Assembly: GCA_037968815.1 (NCBI GenBank)
Contig: JBBKWF010000019.1
Span: 62,001-126,000, forward strand
Origin: Pseudopedobacter sp037968815
Lineage (GTDB): Bacteria > Bacteroidota > Bacteroidia > Sphingobacteriales > Sphingobacteriaceae
Reading direction: 5' to 3'
Length of the DNA stretch: 64,000 bases
Positions 7,915-17,130 of the stretch are shown here, one piece after another. A model generated the notes under the pieces. That model worked only from the letters and a program-made list of their open reading frames with translations, made no database searches and was not told the DNA's origin. The position numbers were made by a program, and so were the translations under genes. Numbering within the stretch: position 1 is the stretch's first letter; each line of letters opens with the position of its first letter.

Positions 7915-9723
7915 CTACTCATCAACATTTAAACCTATGGCTTTTAACAGAATAGAGGCATTAAATGTTTTACACTCCCCAGTTTTAATTTTATAATCAA
8001 AATACATTTCCTCATTTTTGATTTGAATATCAAAATGGAAGTTTCTTAATTCTTTTGGAAAGTCAATTGCTAGATCTGCAATCTGTAAATCATGTGTTGC
8101 AATAAAACCTGGCGTTTGTTGTGCTATTAGTGCTTTTATAAAAACTTTTGAACCTAAATACTTATCTCTGCTGTTTGTACCTCTCAGCATTTCATCAACC
8201 AAAATAAAAGAGTCTTTATCAGCCTTGGTAAAGTCTAAAATCATTTTTAAACGATCTATCTCTGCTTTAAAGGTGGAAGTTTGGCTCGCTAAAGAATCTT
8301 TGATACGCATATAGCTAATTAATTTAAAAACCGAAGATTCAAATTTATTAGCACACACATTTGCCCCAGCAAATGCCAGTACCATGTTTATTCCAACGGT
8401 GCGCAAAAACGTTGACTTACCCGCCATATTTGAGCCTGTAATAACATCCATAGTGATGTTCTCTGCAAGCTGAAAATCATTAGTAACCCTACTTTCAATG
8501 CTGATTAAAGGGTGCCCAAGTTCTGTTGTGATAAAAAAGTATTCATCTTTTATTGTGGGGGTTATCCAACTTGGGTGGTTTAAATTTAATGTGGCAAAGG
8601 TTATTAAAGCTTCAAAATCACCGATTAAGGCTATTCCTTTTATAATATTTTTTTCATTGGTCTGCTCCCACTTTGTTAAACGTTGCAAACAGCGTAAATC
8701 CCACTGAAAAAAAAGATTTAAAAAAACACCAACTATTGGGTTTAATCTGCTGTTTAATGAATTTAGAATTGCTGCCAATTCACTTATTTGTTGATGTAAA
8801 GGTTGCTTTGCTTTAATGGATGAAACTTTTTCTTTTAAAAGACTGCTTTGCCAGTCAGTTTCTTCAACCCACTTAATATTTGGTGCATAGCCTTTTAAAA
8901 CCTCAACGCTGTTTCCAACGTGTTCATGTATATGATCTATTTTTGCTTTATACAAAAAGTAGAACACACCACTGGCTAATAACCCTAATGCCACAAGATT
9001 CCAAAAAATACCACCAACAAATATTGCTAGTATTAATAAACCTGGGTTTAAAATAGCTATTGCCATTACCATAACCGAGATTAGTTTTGAACTCATAAAT
9101 GCAAGTTCCTTTGGTAGTTGATTGTTGAAATAAGCTTCAATTCGGGGAACTTGATTAGTGTCTAGTTTAAATAACCTAGCTCTAAAGTTTAATTTCTCTA
9201 TAAAGTGTTTAGAAATCTCTATAACAGCATTTTGTCTGTTTTCAATTGTAGTTTTAGTAGAGGGATTCTGAAACCATTTGGCTAATGTTTCTTTTCCTCT
9301 TTTTGTTACATTTCTGTTGAGGTAAGCAAAGAGGGAAAACTCGCCGAATATATCTAGGTCATCTGTGTAAACATGAGCTTGATTTTGGTATTCACTTCCG
9401 TTTGGGTATATATTTTCTTGTCCTGCCGAAACTTCAATCTCGTTTTCAACTAAGGCTAATTTTGTGGTACTAAACTCAAAAGCTGATTGATACTTTACCT
9501 GCTGTTTAATAAGAATCAGGAATGCAATAATCATTAAAAAAGCGATGATACCAAGTGCCATTAATCCAGCATCAAAAAACAGATAAGCCAATAGTACGGC
9601 AAAAGCAAATACAGCTAAACGCAGGTAAGAGTAAGTGTTTATTTTACGTTTTAGATTTACAACTTCAATCTGTAATTGATCTTTTAAGGATTGATAGTTG
9701 ACTGGTGGCTTTTGATTGATCAT
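7915..9723 (-). CDS. membrane-anchored MutS-related ATPase
   Basis: The 602-residue protein begins with two hydrophobic segments (about 33-52 and 54-70). A further hydrophobic pair lies at about 210-255 (KLISVMVMAIAILNPGLLIL.. and ..GVFYFLYK). The C-terminal third is a MutS-family ATPase with Walker A GSNMAGKST, Walker B FILVDEMLRGTN and the switch ATHDLQIADL. There is no mismatch-recognition domain I (no F-x-E) and no Smr domain, so it is neither MutS1 nor MutS2. Similar proteins are common in Bacteroidota and annotated as MutS-like; their DNA substrate and cellular role are unknown. It is the first gene of the minus-strand run ending at map. Confidence 0.85.
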   Translation of the reverse strand: MINQKPPVNYQSLKDQLQIEVVNLKRKINTYSYLRLAVFAFAVLLAYLFFDAGLMALGIIAFLMIIAFLILIKQQVKYQSAFEFSTTKLALVENEIEVSAGQENIYPNGSEYQNQAHVYTDDLDIFGEFSLFAYLNRNVTKRGKETLAKWFQNPSTKTTIENRQNAVIEISKHFIEKLNFRARLFKLDTNQVPRIEAYFNNQLPKELAFMSSKLISVMVMAIAILNPGLLILAIFVGGIFWNLVALGLLASGVFYFLYKAKIDHIHEHVGNSVEVLKGYAPNIKWVEETDWQSSLLKEKVSSIKAKQPLHQQISELAAILNSLNSRLNPIVGVFLNLFFQWDLRCLQRLTKWEQTNEKNIIKGIALIGDFEALITFATLNLNHPSWITPTIKDEYFFITTELGHPLISIESRVTNDFQLAENITMDVITGSNMAGKSTFLRTVGINMVLAFAGANVCANKFESSVFKLISYMRIKDSLASQTSTFKAEIDRLKMILDFTKADKDSFILVDEMLRGTNSRDKYLGSKVFIKALIAQQTPGFIATHDLQIADLAIDFPKELRNFHFDIQIKNEEMYFDYKIKTGECKTFNASILLKAIGLNVDE

Positions 9724-9741
9724 AATTTATTGCAAAACGGG

Positions 9742-9776
9742 TAAAAAAAAACCGTTGGACTTAATATCCAACGGTT
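9742..9776 (-). terminator. intrinsic terminator of the OmpA lipoprotein gene
   Basis: Read on the minus strand, a 10-bp perfect stem AACCGTTGGA / TCCAACGGTT is followed by a run of eight T. It lies 24 nt after the stop codon of the OmpA gene. Confidence 0.85.
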
Positions 9777-9799
9777 CTAAAATAAAATTAATTTTTGTT

Positions 9800-10390
9800 T
9801 TATTTTGCTGGAGCAATTTCAACTCTACGGTTTAAAACTCTTCCAGACTCTGTACTGTTATCAGCAACTGGCTGAGCTTCACCAAAACCTTTGGTCATTA
9901 AACGGCCAGAAGAAATACCGTTATTTACTAAGTAAGCTTTAACTGCATTTGCTCTATCAACAGAAAGCGCCATGTTTCTTTGTTCTGTACCTTCAGCAGA
10001 TGAGTGTCCGTTCACTAAAAACTTAGTATCTCCTGAATTTTTAATTTGTTGTGCAATTGTTTCTAAAACTGCATAAGATGAAGTTTTTAACACAGATGAA
10101 TTAAATTCGAACTGGATGTTTTTATAGTCGTAAACTTTAACTTCTTCTTTAGGGCAACCATTGTTTGATGCGTCACCTTTAAATTCTGGACATTTGTCTT
10201 TTGAATCTGGAATGCCATCACCATCTGTATCAACTTCTTTAACTGGTTCTACTGGTTTTGGGGCTTCAACAACTACCTCAACTTCTTTTGGTTGTTCTAC
10301 CGGTTTTTTTGACTTACAAGAAGTGTATAACAAGGTAACAAGCGATAGGCTTAATGTAAAAATGATGGTTTTAAAATTTACTTTAATCAT
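9800..10390 (-). CDS. OmpA-family peptidoglycan-binding lipoprotein with a thrombospondin type 3 repeat
   Basis: A lipobox LYTSC (Cys25) marks an outer-membrane lipoprotein. It is followed by a Pro/Val/Glu-rich linker, then the calcium-binding type 3 repeat DTDGDGIPDSKDKCPEF. Residues about 85-196 form the OmpA C-terminal domain with NGHSSAEG, the diaminopimelate-contacting Asp/Arg region (LSVDRANAVKAYL) and NRRVEI. It probably tethers the outer membrane to peptidoglycan. It is a single gene with its own terminator, divergent from the response regulator. Confidence 0.92.
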   Translation of the reverse strand: MIKVNFKTIIFTLSLSLVTLLYTSCKSKKPVEQPKEVEVVVEAPKPVEPVKEVDTDGDGIPDSKDKCPEFKGDASNNGCPKEEVKVYDYKNIQFEFNSSVLKTSSYAVLETIAQQIKNSGDTKFLVNGHSSAEGTEQRNMALSVDRANAVKAYLVNNGISSGRLMTKGFGEAQPVADNSTESGRVLNRRVEIAPAK

Positions 10391-10705
10391 GATATTATTT
10401 TAATTGATATATTTCAAACAGTTACAATTATAACACCAAAAAACTGAAATAATAAATAATAAACAACAATTTTTATTAGCTCTATTTTTTGAAGCTAAAA
10501 CCTATGTAGTTGATGGTGTCAATCACAATTCTTTACATTGCAAAAAGTAATCATTGGAGTCATAATTTTGTAATTCCATACCGCAAATTGTATGAAATAT
10601 TTAAATTGTGGAAATTATTTTAGAAATGTGTTCTAAACCTTTGAAATAATTAATTACTTTTAGTCGTTAAGATTAAAAAAGAAATAGATTATTGGCTTAG
10701 CCCTT
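10391..10705. other. divergent promoter region between ompA-like lipoprotein and response regulator
   Basis: These 315 nt of A/T-rich DNA separate two divergent genes and must hold both promoters. On the minus strand TTATAATTG about 50 nt before the OmpA start resembles a -7 box but has no matching upstream element. No RNA gene or repeat was seen. Confidence 0.4.
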
Positions 10706-11086
10706 ATGCAGAAGATTTTAATAATAGATGACGAGATTGGAATATGTTTAATCATGTCTAAGTTTCTTTCAAAAAATGGGTATCAAACTGTTACTGCAGA
10801 AAGCGGTGCAACTGCGTTTGAGTACTTAGAAAAAGAAAAGTTTGATTTAGTACTTAGTGACTTTAGATTAGAAGATACTGATGGAAGAGAGATATTAAGG
10901 CGAATAAAGTCTGATTACCCTGAATTGATTGTGATTATTGTGAGTGGTTTTGGTGATCCTAATTTGGCAGCTGAATTAATACGTATGGGTGCTTACGATT
11001 TTATTAACAAGCCTATTTATCCAAATGTAATTCTTGAAGCTGTTCAAAGAGCTTTGGAAGAAAGAGATGATGCATCTGTAAACTAG
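10706..11086 (+). CDS. receiver-only response regulator
   Basis: The 126-residue protein consists of a single CheY-like receiver domain. The acidic pocket is IIDDE (Asp8, Asp9), the phospho-acceptor is Asp52 in VLSDFRLED, and the conserved switch Lys102 lies in INKPI. There is no output domain, so it must act by protein contact or phosphotransfer. No histidine kinase lies nearby, making it an orphan. A strong hairpin 60 nt downstream suggests a monocistronic transcript. Confidence 0.92.
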   Translation: MQKILIIDDEIGICLIMSKFLSKNGYQTVTAESGATAFEYLEKEKFDLVLSDFRLEDTDGREILRRIKSDYPELIVIIVSGFGDPNLAAELIRMGAYDFINKPIYPNVILEAVQRALEERDDASVN

Positions 11087-11145
11087 TACCCTCCTACTTG
11101 CTCTTATCGTAAAATAAGAGAGAAAAATATTTAAAACTGTTTGAA

Positions 11146-11178
11146 TTTAGCCTCAATAATAACTTTATTGAGGCTAAA
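11146..11178 (+). terminator. hairpin after the response-regulator gene
   Basis: A perfect 14-bp stem (TTTAGCCTCAATAA and its complement) with a 5-nt loop is followed by TTATTTAT. The T-tract is imperfect but the stem is strong. Confidence 0.72.
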
Positions 11179-11370
11179 TTATTTATAGACTAATTTTGTT
11201 TTGGAAGGAAGTCGAAGTTTAATGGGCTTTAGTGATTTCTAATCAAAAGGTTTTCTTAAAACACGTTGGCACAAACACAACCTCTTGTTTTTTTAACCAT
11301 GTGTAACTGTGTAAAGTAAAGACAAAAAGATTACAAGAGTATCTACAGATATTAAAAACCTATATAAAAC

Positions 11371-11405
11371 AAAAAAGCCATTTCGTTTTACGAAATGGCT
11401 TTTTA
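11371..11405 (-). terminator. intrinsic terminator of rpsO
   Basis: The stem AAAAGCCATTTCG / CGAAATGGCTTTT with a 5-nt loop carries T-runs on both sides. It lies 17 nt beyond the rpsO stop and could work in both directions. Confidence 0.87.
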
Positions 11406-11421
11406 AAAATAAGCTTTCTAA

Positions 11422-11706
11422 TTAGATAGACTTAATGATATCTCTTAAACCTAAAGCTTTAATGATAGCTCTGTATCTGTTAATATCTTTTTTGAAAAGG
11501 TAAGCTAATATCGCTCTTCTTTTACCAACTAATTTTTGAAGTGATAATTGTGTAGAAAAATCTTTTTTGTTTTTCTTTAAGTGACCAGTTAAATGCGCAA
11601 TTCTGTAAGTGAATAATGCTACCTGACCTTCTGCAGAACCTGTGTTAGTGTCTACTTCTCCGTGTTGTTTGAAGATTTCTTTTTTCTTTTCTGTACTTAA
11701 ATACAT
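11422..11706 (-). CDS. rpsO: 30S ribosomal protein S15
   Basis: The 94-residue protein (E. coli has 89) binds 16S rRNA and helps form the 30S platform. Recognisable blocks are NTGSAEGQVALFTYRI, LTGHLKKNKKD and the LQKLVGKRRAILAYLFKKD motif that contacts the rRNA three-way junction. The C-terminal LGLRDIIKS is slightly longer than usual. In many bacteria rpsO precedes pnp; here the next downstream gene is convergent and unrelated, so rpsO stands alone. Confidence 0.97.
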   Translation of the reverse strand: MYLSTEKKKEIFKQHGEVDTNTGSAEGQVALFTYRIAHLTGHLKKNKKDFSTQLSLQKLVGKRRAILAYLFKKDINRYRAIIKALGLRDIIKSI

Positions 11707-11786
11707 TCTTGAATAATATTAAAGTTGTTAAAATTTATTTTTTAACAGGTTGCAAATGTAAGCTTATTATTTTATTATTCAAATAA

Positions 11787-12581
11787 TTAATCAGCAAAAT
11801 TATCAATGTCTAAAGTCCAGTCGTAACTGCCATAATTAAGTGCTGGCTTACTATCTTCGGGGATTAGGTTAAACTCTTTCAATATTTTTTTAGTACCAGA
11901 TTTTCCTCCAAAATCGCCCCTAAACCAACTAGTAAGTGTTGAAGTAGTTACTTCATCTTTTTTCTTATCGTACTTTGTATAATTAGTTAAGTATACTTTT
12001 GTAGCATTCTGTAATTGCTTGTTCACATCTTTGGCGTGGAACACTCTAACCGGCGGACAACTTTTTGCACCACAGTTGATAGCAAAGTGAATTCGATAAT
12101 CGCGATGCTTTACTCTTAAATGGCGCTCAAAGCTTGGCGGAAAAAACTTACCCACGTATCCTAAACCAAACTTATACTGTGATTTTCTGATCATACCGTT
12201 TTCAATATCATCAAAACTTAATAAGTTACCAGCAATAGTTATCTGCTTTTTACCAAAGAAAGCTCCCCTATCTTTAAACTTGTCTTTATCATCTTTTAAT
12301 ATCGATATGATATAGCCGTTGTAAACATTTATCCAAAAGGCTTTTCTTTGTTCATCTAGCGCTAATGTTTCCTCTAGCTCGTCTTCTTTTACATTGGCAA
12401 GCGTTTTTTGTATATCCGCTACACTTTTACCAGCTTTTAAATTATTGAGTAATTCTTCAGAAAGCTTGTTGTACTTTGTGCTTTCAATGGTTTTGTCACT
12501 TTCTTTTGGGCGTTGTACACCGCAACTGCTTACACTTGCGATAACAAATAATACAGCGAATAATTTCATTATATTTTTCAT
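11787..12581 (-). CDS. DUF547 lipoprotein
   Basis: The protein has a lipobox VSSC (Cys20). The body shows DUF547 hallmarks: QRKAFWINVYNGYIISIL, FGKKQITIAGNLLSFDDIENGMIR, and RIHFAINCGAKSCPPV with its conserved Cys and His. DUF547 is a papain-like fold family of unknown activity found in bacterial lipoproteins and plant proteins. It is a single gene upstream of rpsO on the same strand with an 80-nt gap. A second ATG at codon 5 is an equally plausible start. Confidence 0.85.
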   Translation of the reverse strand: MKNIMKLFAVLFVIASVSSCGVQRPKESDKTIESTKYNKLSEELLNNLKAGKSVADIQKTLANVKEDELEETLALDEQRKAFWINVYNGYIISILKDDKDKFKDRGAFFGKKQITIAGNLLSFDDIENGMIRKSQYKFGLGYVGKFFPPSFERHLRVKHRDYRIHFAINCGAKSCPPVRVFHAKDVNKQLQNATKVYLTNYTKYDKKKDEVTTSTLTSWFRGDFGGKSGTKKILKEFNLIPEDSKPALNYGSYDWTLDIDNFAD

Positions 12582-12653
12582 GTTTTAAAATCCTATATGC
12601 TTATAAAGACGTAATTTAATTTAACTTGGTTTTATATTTATTTTTTTATTTTA

Positions 12654-13379
12654 ATGAGCGTAGCTTCAACAATGTTCTTAAGTATCGTTATCCCAACATA
12701 TAATGAAAGTGAAAACATTCAAACACTTATCCGTCGGTTGCAAATATCCAACCATAAAAACTTGGAGATAATTGTTTGTGATGGCGGTAGTACTGATGAT
12801 ACCAAAAGCAAAGTACAAGACTTAGGTGTTGCATTTTATACTTCACCAAAAAAAGGTAGGTCTCAACAGTTGAATTTTGGTGCAAGCAAAACTAAAGGTA
12901 ACACATTATACTTTGTGCATGCAGATACTTTACCTCCAATCACCTATTTTGAAGATATTGAGAACGCTATTACGGATGGCTTCTCTTTAGGCTGTTACAG
13001 GTTTCAATTTGACTCAGATAAAAGGATGTTAAAGTTTAATGCCTACTGTACCCGCTTTGATGGGCTAATGTGCAGAGGTGGCGACCAATCTTTATTTATT
13101 AAACGAGAACTATTTGACCAGTTGAATGGCTATTGCGAGCAACATAAAGTGATGGAAGATTATGACATTATTATTAGAGCAAGAAAAACTGAACAGTTTA
13201 AAATTATCCCAAAAAATGTGATTGTTTCTGCCCGAAAGTACGATTATAACAGTTATCTTAAAGTCAATTTTGCAAACTTACTCGCCTTTACAATGTATTA
13301 TGCAAAGGCAGACCATGGTCGTATTATTAGTGTTTATAAAAAGTTATTGAACCACCCTAAAAGTGAGATGAAATATTAG
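12654..13379 (+). CDS. family 2 glycosyltransferase (TIGR04283-like)
   Basis: The 241-residue GT-A enzyme has a nucleotide-binding start LSIVIPTYNESENIQTLI, the IIVCDGGSTDDT loop, the donor-site YFVHADTLPP (DxD-like HAD) and the acceptor segment RGGDQSLFIKR. It matches the glycosyltransferase subgroup often found with arsenate or lipid-linked sugar genes in Bacteroidota. The sugar and acceptor are unknown. A second in-frame ATG at 12672 (MFLSIVIP) gives a more typical N-terminus and may be the true start. The VOC gene follows after 3 nt. Confidence 0.88.
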   Translation: MSVASTMFLSIVIPTYNESENIQTLIRRLQISNHKNLEIIVCDGGSTDDTKSKVQDLGVAFYTSPKKGRSQQLNFGASKTKGNTLYFVHADTLPPITYFEDIENAITDGFSLGCYRFQFDSDKRMLKFNAYCTRFDGLMCRGGDQSLFIKRELFDQLNGYCEQHKVMEDYDIIIRARKTEQFKIIPKNVIVSARKYDYNSYLKVNFANLLAFTMYYAKADHGRIISVYKKLLNHPKSEMKY

Positions 13380-13382
13380 TTT

Positions 13383-14441
13383 ATGAGAAAGAAGATTTGT
13401 GGTATACAACAAGTTGGGATAGGATGCAGTGAAATACAGGACTCGTGGAAGTGGTATCGGAAATATTTTAATATGGATGTTCCTGTATTTGAAGATGTTG
13501 CAGAAGCTACTTTAATGACGAAATATACAGGTAACCGAGTGCATAAGCGTCACGCTGTTTTGGCAATGAATATGCAAGGTGGTGCTGGTTTCGAGCTTTG
13601 GCAATTTACCGACCGTAAACCAATAAAAAGTGTTCTTGATTTACGTTTAGGCGATTATGGTGTCAATATCATCAAAATTAAAACTAGAGATGTCGCTAAG
13701 GTTTATAACTTCTTTAAGTCTGAAAAATTAAACTTAAAAAGTGAGTTGTTGACATCGCCAGAAGGTAAGCAACATTTTTACTTAGAAGATCCTTATCATA
13801 ATTTATTTGAGATTGTAACCAGTGAAAGTTGGTTTAGCCACGATAGTAACATTACCGGTGGAGTTTGCGGTTTGACTTTAGGCGTTTCTAATATTGAAAA
13901 TTCTTTAAAACTATATAAAGATGTTTTAGGCTATACTGAAGTTGTGTATGATAAAACTGCGGTATTTGCTGATTTAGCTTTAATAGAAGGTGGAACAGCG
14001 GAGTTTAGAAGAGTATTATTGCGTCACCCGGAAACAAAGTTCGGGGGGTTTAGTAAACTATTTGGCGACACCGAAATTGAGCTTTTTGAAAGAAAGGATA
14101 CTACTGCTAACAAAGTATACCAGAACAGGTATTGGGGCGATTTAGGCTTTATTCATGTTTGTTTTGATGTGATGGGGATGAACTTACTGAAACAGGAATG
14201 TGCAGAGGCGGGCTTTAAATTTACGGTTGACAGCCAGGATAGTTTTGATATGGGGAAAGCTGCTGGTCATTTTGCATACATTGAAGACCCTGACGGTACA
14301 TTGATTGAGTTTGTTGAAACTCACAAAGTGCCTATTCTTAAAAAGTTGGGGATTTACCTTAACATGAAAAAAAGAAATCCAGATAAAAACCTGCCAGACT
14401 GGATGGTTAAGTTACTGGCTTTAGCTAGGGTTAAAGATTAA
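13383..14441 (+). CDS. tandem VOC (glyoxalase/dioxygenase-fold) protein
   Basis: The 352-residue soluble protein contains two VOC modules, about 1-145 (ending YLEDPYHNLFEIV) and 155-320 (ending YIEDPDGTLIEFVETH). The ends of both modules carry the Glu that usually binds metal. The tail RNPDKNLPDWMVKLLALARV is seen in a Bacteroidota group annotated as glyoxalase/bleomycin-resistance-like. The reaction is unknown. It follows the glycosyltransferase after 3 nt, and its 3' end overlaps the convergent acyltransferase by 11 nt. Confidence 0.82.
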   Translation: MRKKICGIQQVGIGCSEIQDSWKWYRKYFNMDVPVFEDVAEATLMTKYTGNRVHKRHAVLAMNMQGGAGFELWQFTDRKPIKSVLDLRLGDYGVNIIKIKTRDVAKVYNFFKSEKLNLKSELLTSPEGKQHFYLEDPYHNLFEIVTSESWFSHDSNITGGVCGLTLGVSNIENSLKLYKDVLGYTEVVYDKTAVFADLALIEGGTAEFRRVLLRHPETKFGGFSKLFGDTEIELFERKDTTANKVYQNRYWGDLGFIHVCFDVMGMNLLKQECAEAGFKFTVDSQDSFDMGKAAGHFAYIEDPDGTLIEFVETHKVPILKKLGIYLNMKKRNPDKNLPDWMVKLLALARVKD

Positions 14442-15666
14442 GGTCGGTTAATATTTGTGTTCGTGATTTTTTAAGTTCATTAAGCTGATTTTGATTGGCT
14501 GTTGAAACTTGCTGTTGTTTAAATATATTAAAGTGATAAAAGCTTGAGTAGTAAGCCAACAAAAGCCCCGCAATAATTGCTAGGGAGAACAAATAATTAC
14601 CGAAAGCAAAATTCAACAAATAACTTACCGTTAAAATATAGACAGTATATACGAATAGAGATAGAACCATCCGTACAGAACTCTTAAATTGTTTTTCTTT
14701 GATTTTAGTGTTTACAATGTTCTCCAAAAATACTGAGGGAATAATATTGAGCAAATATCCTGAAAGATAAAAAGGAAAAACCCAGCCTATTTTCATTATG
14801 GAGATTGCTTTTGTTGCAACAGTTTGGTCATCAATATTTTGCTGATTTAGTTTGTTAAAGTATTCTAAAACGGTAGTTTTTATACCTTCAAACTTTGCTA
14901 AGTTATTTGTCTTTAGTTGGCTTAGTTTTTCAGCAGTTTCAATTTGAGTTTCTATAAAAGTAATGTCTTTGAAATCTGAGAAATTCCTTTTCATCATCAA
15001 AACATTTTCAAAAAACTCATCCTCGGTTTTTTCTGGAATGTAAACCATGTTTTGCTTTAAGGCGTCATAAGTCCTTTTCATCAACAATTTATTAAAATCA
15101 AACTCTTGATGCTGTGTTATAATCTTAATCTCTTCAACAGAAATTGGCTCTAAAAAACTCAAAGTTGCCTCCGTATAAAATGCATCGGGTTGGCTGTAGT
15201 TTATGGCTACTGGTAAAACCTGTAAATTTTGTAAAGGAGTATCAAAAGCTATAGTCACAAAGCCAGTTTTAAATGCTCTCAGTCGCTTTTCAACAATACA
15301 GTTCCCCTCCGGAAAAATTACAATTGCTCCATTATTCTCTAATATTTTTTTACACTCCAAAAAAATAGCATCGTTATTTTTCAAGGCTTCCCTCCCATCC
15401 CTAATCCTGTATATGGGCATCATGTTTAATTGTCCGAAAAACCATTTTTTAAAAGGAGTATTAAAAACATCGGCTCTAACTAAAAAATGAAGAGGTCTTT
15501 TACTGCTTATTGCTATTAAAACAGCATCCATAAAAGAGTTGCCGTGGTTTGCACAGATAATTAAAGGGTTTTTATCAGAAATATTTTGCGAACCAAATAT
15601 TCGTGTTTTTCTAAAATAGAAATAACACGTAAATTTTATAAGGTAGTAAAACAGGCGATATATCAT
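14431..15666 (-). CDS. PlsC-type lysophospholipid acyltransferase with C-terminal membrane segments
   Basis: The 411-residue protein has acyltransferase motif I NHGNSFMDAVLI (the NHX4D type), a motif around NMMPIYRIRDG, motif III IFPEGNCIVEKRLRAFKTG and motif IV LPVAINY. It would acylate a glycerolipid or related lipid at the inner membrane. Residues about 290-385 add hydrophobic helices (FPFYLSGYLLNIIPSVF, VYILTVSYLLNF, LFSLAIIAGLLLAYY), so it is longer than a classical PlsC of about 245 aa. It is convergent with the VOC gene. Confidence 0.87.
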   Translation of the reverse strand: MIYRLFYYLIKFTCYFYFRKTRIFGSQNISDKNPLIICANHGNSFMDAVLIAISSKRPLHFLVRADVFNTPFKKWFFGQLNMMPIYRIRDGREALKNNDAIFLECKKILENNGAIVIFPEGNCIVEKRLRAFKTGFVTIAFDTPLQNLQVLPVAINYSQPDAFYTEATLSFLEPISVEEIKIITQHQEFDFNKLLMKRTYDALKQNMVYIPEKTEDEFFENVLMMKRNFSDFKDITFIETQIETAEKLSQLKTNNLAKFEGIKTTVLEYFNKLNQQNIDDQTVATKAISIMKIGWVFPFYLSGYLLNIIPSVFLENIVNTKIKEKQFKSSVRMVLSLFVYTVYILTVSYLLNFAFGNYLFSLAIIAGLLLAYYSSFYHFNIFKQQQVSTANQNQLNELKKSRTQILTDLNL

Positions 15667-15872
15667 CTTATTTCAAAGTTTAAAGCTAATGATTCTTTTT
15701 AAAATGATAGCTTGTCTGGTTCCGGTGAAGATGGAAATGTAGTTCTCTTAATATTTGTATAAAATGAGATTTACAATCTAGAACATCGCCGTCGAGCCCA
15801 AAATGCTCAATTTATATTAATACCTTTCTTAGTTAATAAATTTTTAATTTCGCAAAAACAATCAACCATTTT

Positions 15873-16592
15873 TTGATGATTAAAAGCCAAATTTTAGCTC
15901 ACTTCAATAAACAATATAATTTAAATGAAGAACAGAATCTTTATCTAAATATACATAGCAAACGATTTGAGGTAATTTTAGGCTGGTTAAGTAATAGAAA
16001 GTTCAATTCAGTTTTAGATATTGGACCTTCTTTTTTGAGCGAGTTATTATATGAAAAGTACAATAACCAACTTTCGTTGCTGGGTTTTGATGCTGAAAAT
16101 AGCTTAGGTGGACATTTGGCTAGCACCAACATCCTAAAAAAAACAAACTTTATTAAACAGGATTTAAATTTTTTTGAGGCACAAACTATTCCTCAAAAAT
16201 TTGATTTAATTGTTTGTGGAGAAGTGATTGAACACCTTTATACATCGCCTAAAAAGCTTTTGCGAAATTTTTATCAGTTGCTAAATCCTAACGGATATTT
16301 AATTATACAGACTCCAAATGCTGTTTCACTAAGAAAACGTATAGCTTTAATTTTTGGTAGAAATCCTTTTGAAATCCCTCGTGAAAACTTAAATAACCCC
16401 GGCCATTATAGAGAATACACCGCAAAGGAGCTTAAAATATTAGCTTTAGAAGCTGGTTTTAAAACTGAAAAGTTGATTTCGGATGAATATTTTGAGTATC
16501 CGTCTTTAATTTCGAAAATTTATAGAGCTTTTAAAATCATTATTCCACCAACTTTACGAAGTGGTATTACTATTGTTTTAAAAAAATGCTAA
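15873..16592 (+). CDS. class I SAM-dependent methyltransferase
   Basis: The 239-residue enzyme has a glycine-poor motif I (VLDIGPSFLSELL), motif II region LGFDAEN, then FDLIVCGEVIEHL and the post-motif block LLNPNGYLIIQTPNAVSLRKR, as in UbiE/COQ5-like and cell-wall O-methyltransferases. The PNAVSLRKR and GHYREYT blocks resemble methyltransferases of polysaccharide clusters. The substrate is unknown. It is followed by the thioesterase gene 36 nt downstream. Confidence 0.85.
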   Translation: MMIKSQILAHFNKQYNLNEEQNLYLNIHSKRFEVILGWLSNRKFNSVLDIGPSFLSELLYEKYNNQLSLLGFDAENSLGGHLASTNILKKTNFIKQDLNFFEAQTIPQKFDLIVCGEVIEHLYTSPKKLLRNFYQLLNPNGYLIIQTPNAVSLRKRIALIFGRNPFEIPRENLNNPGHYREYTAKELKILALEAGFKTEKLISDEYFEYPSLISKIYRAFKIIIPPTLRSGITIVLKKC

Positions 16593-16628
16593 AGACTTAA
16601 AATAAAAAGCCAAACTCAATAAAAAAGA

Positions 16629-17048
16629 ATGACCGAGCAAAAATTTTCAAGATTTACTACTCAGCACAAAGTTCGTCCGGATGATATTGATATGTTTAAT
16701 CATGTACACAATAGCATTTACTTAGATTATGTATTGGCTGCCCGTTACGAACAAATGGAGCTTTTTTATGGAATGTCTATGGAGAAATTCTTAGAAATGG
16801 GCTACGGTTGGGTGGTGAAAACTGTTCAGATAGATTACAAACGTCCTTTAGGCTTAGGCGATAACTTCTCAGTAGAAACTGGGATTATCGAACTTAATAA
16901 AAGAGGTTGCAGGGTGACTTTTGATATTACCAATAATAAAACTAAAAAAACTAGTACAACTGGCTGGTTTGATTTTGTAATGATTGACTTAAAAACCGGA
17001 AGAGGTGTAGAAGTTAGCGAAGAAATGATTCGCTTGTATAGTGTTTAA
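16629..17048 (+). CDS. acyl-CoA thioesterase, 4HBT hot-dog fold
   Basis: The 139-residue protein has the YbgC/4-hydroxybenzoyl-CoA thioesterase signature. FNHVHNSIYLDYVLAARYE carries an Asn/Asp-type active site, followed by VVKTVQIDYKRPLGLGD and VTFDITNNKTKKTSTTGWFDFVMID. It is cytosolic and hydrolyses acyl-CoA; the acyl chain is unknown. Confidence 0.88.
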   Translation: MTEQKFSRFTTQHKVRPDDIDMFNHVHNSIYLDYVLAARYEQMELFYGMSMEKFLEMGYGWVVKTVQIDYKRPLGLGDNFSVETGIIELNKRGCRVTFDITNNKTKKTSTTGWFDFVMIDLKTGRGVEVSEEMIRLYSV

Positions 17049-17130
17049 GGCTGTTTTTTAATTCAAAAACTTGTGTTCCCAATTTATTACAGTTTTTGAT
17101 GTTTTCTTTGAATAAATTAAAAGATACATT

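Larger units (their letters stand above)
11087..11421. other. intergenic region with two terminators
   Basis: Between the convergent response-regulator and rpsO genes lie a small hairpin (CTCTTAT/ATAAGAG at 11101-11120), the 14-bp hairpin at 11146-11178 and the rpsO terminator at 11371-11405. Nothing else was recognised between 11190 and 11370. Confidence 0.5.
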
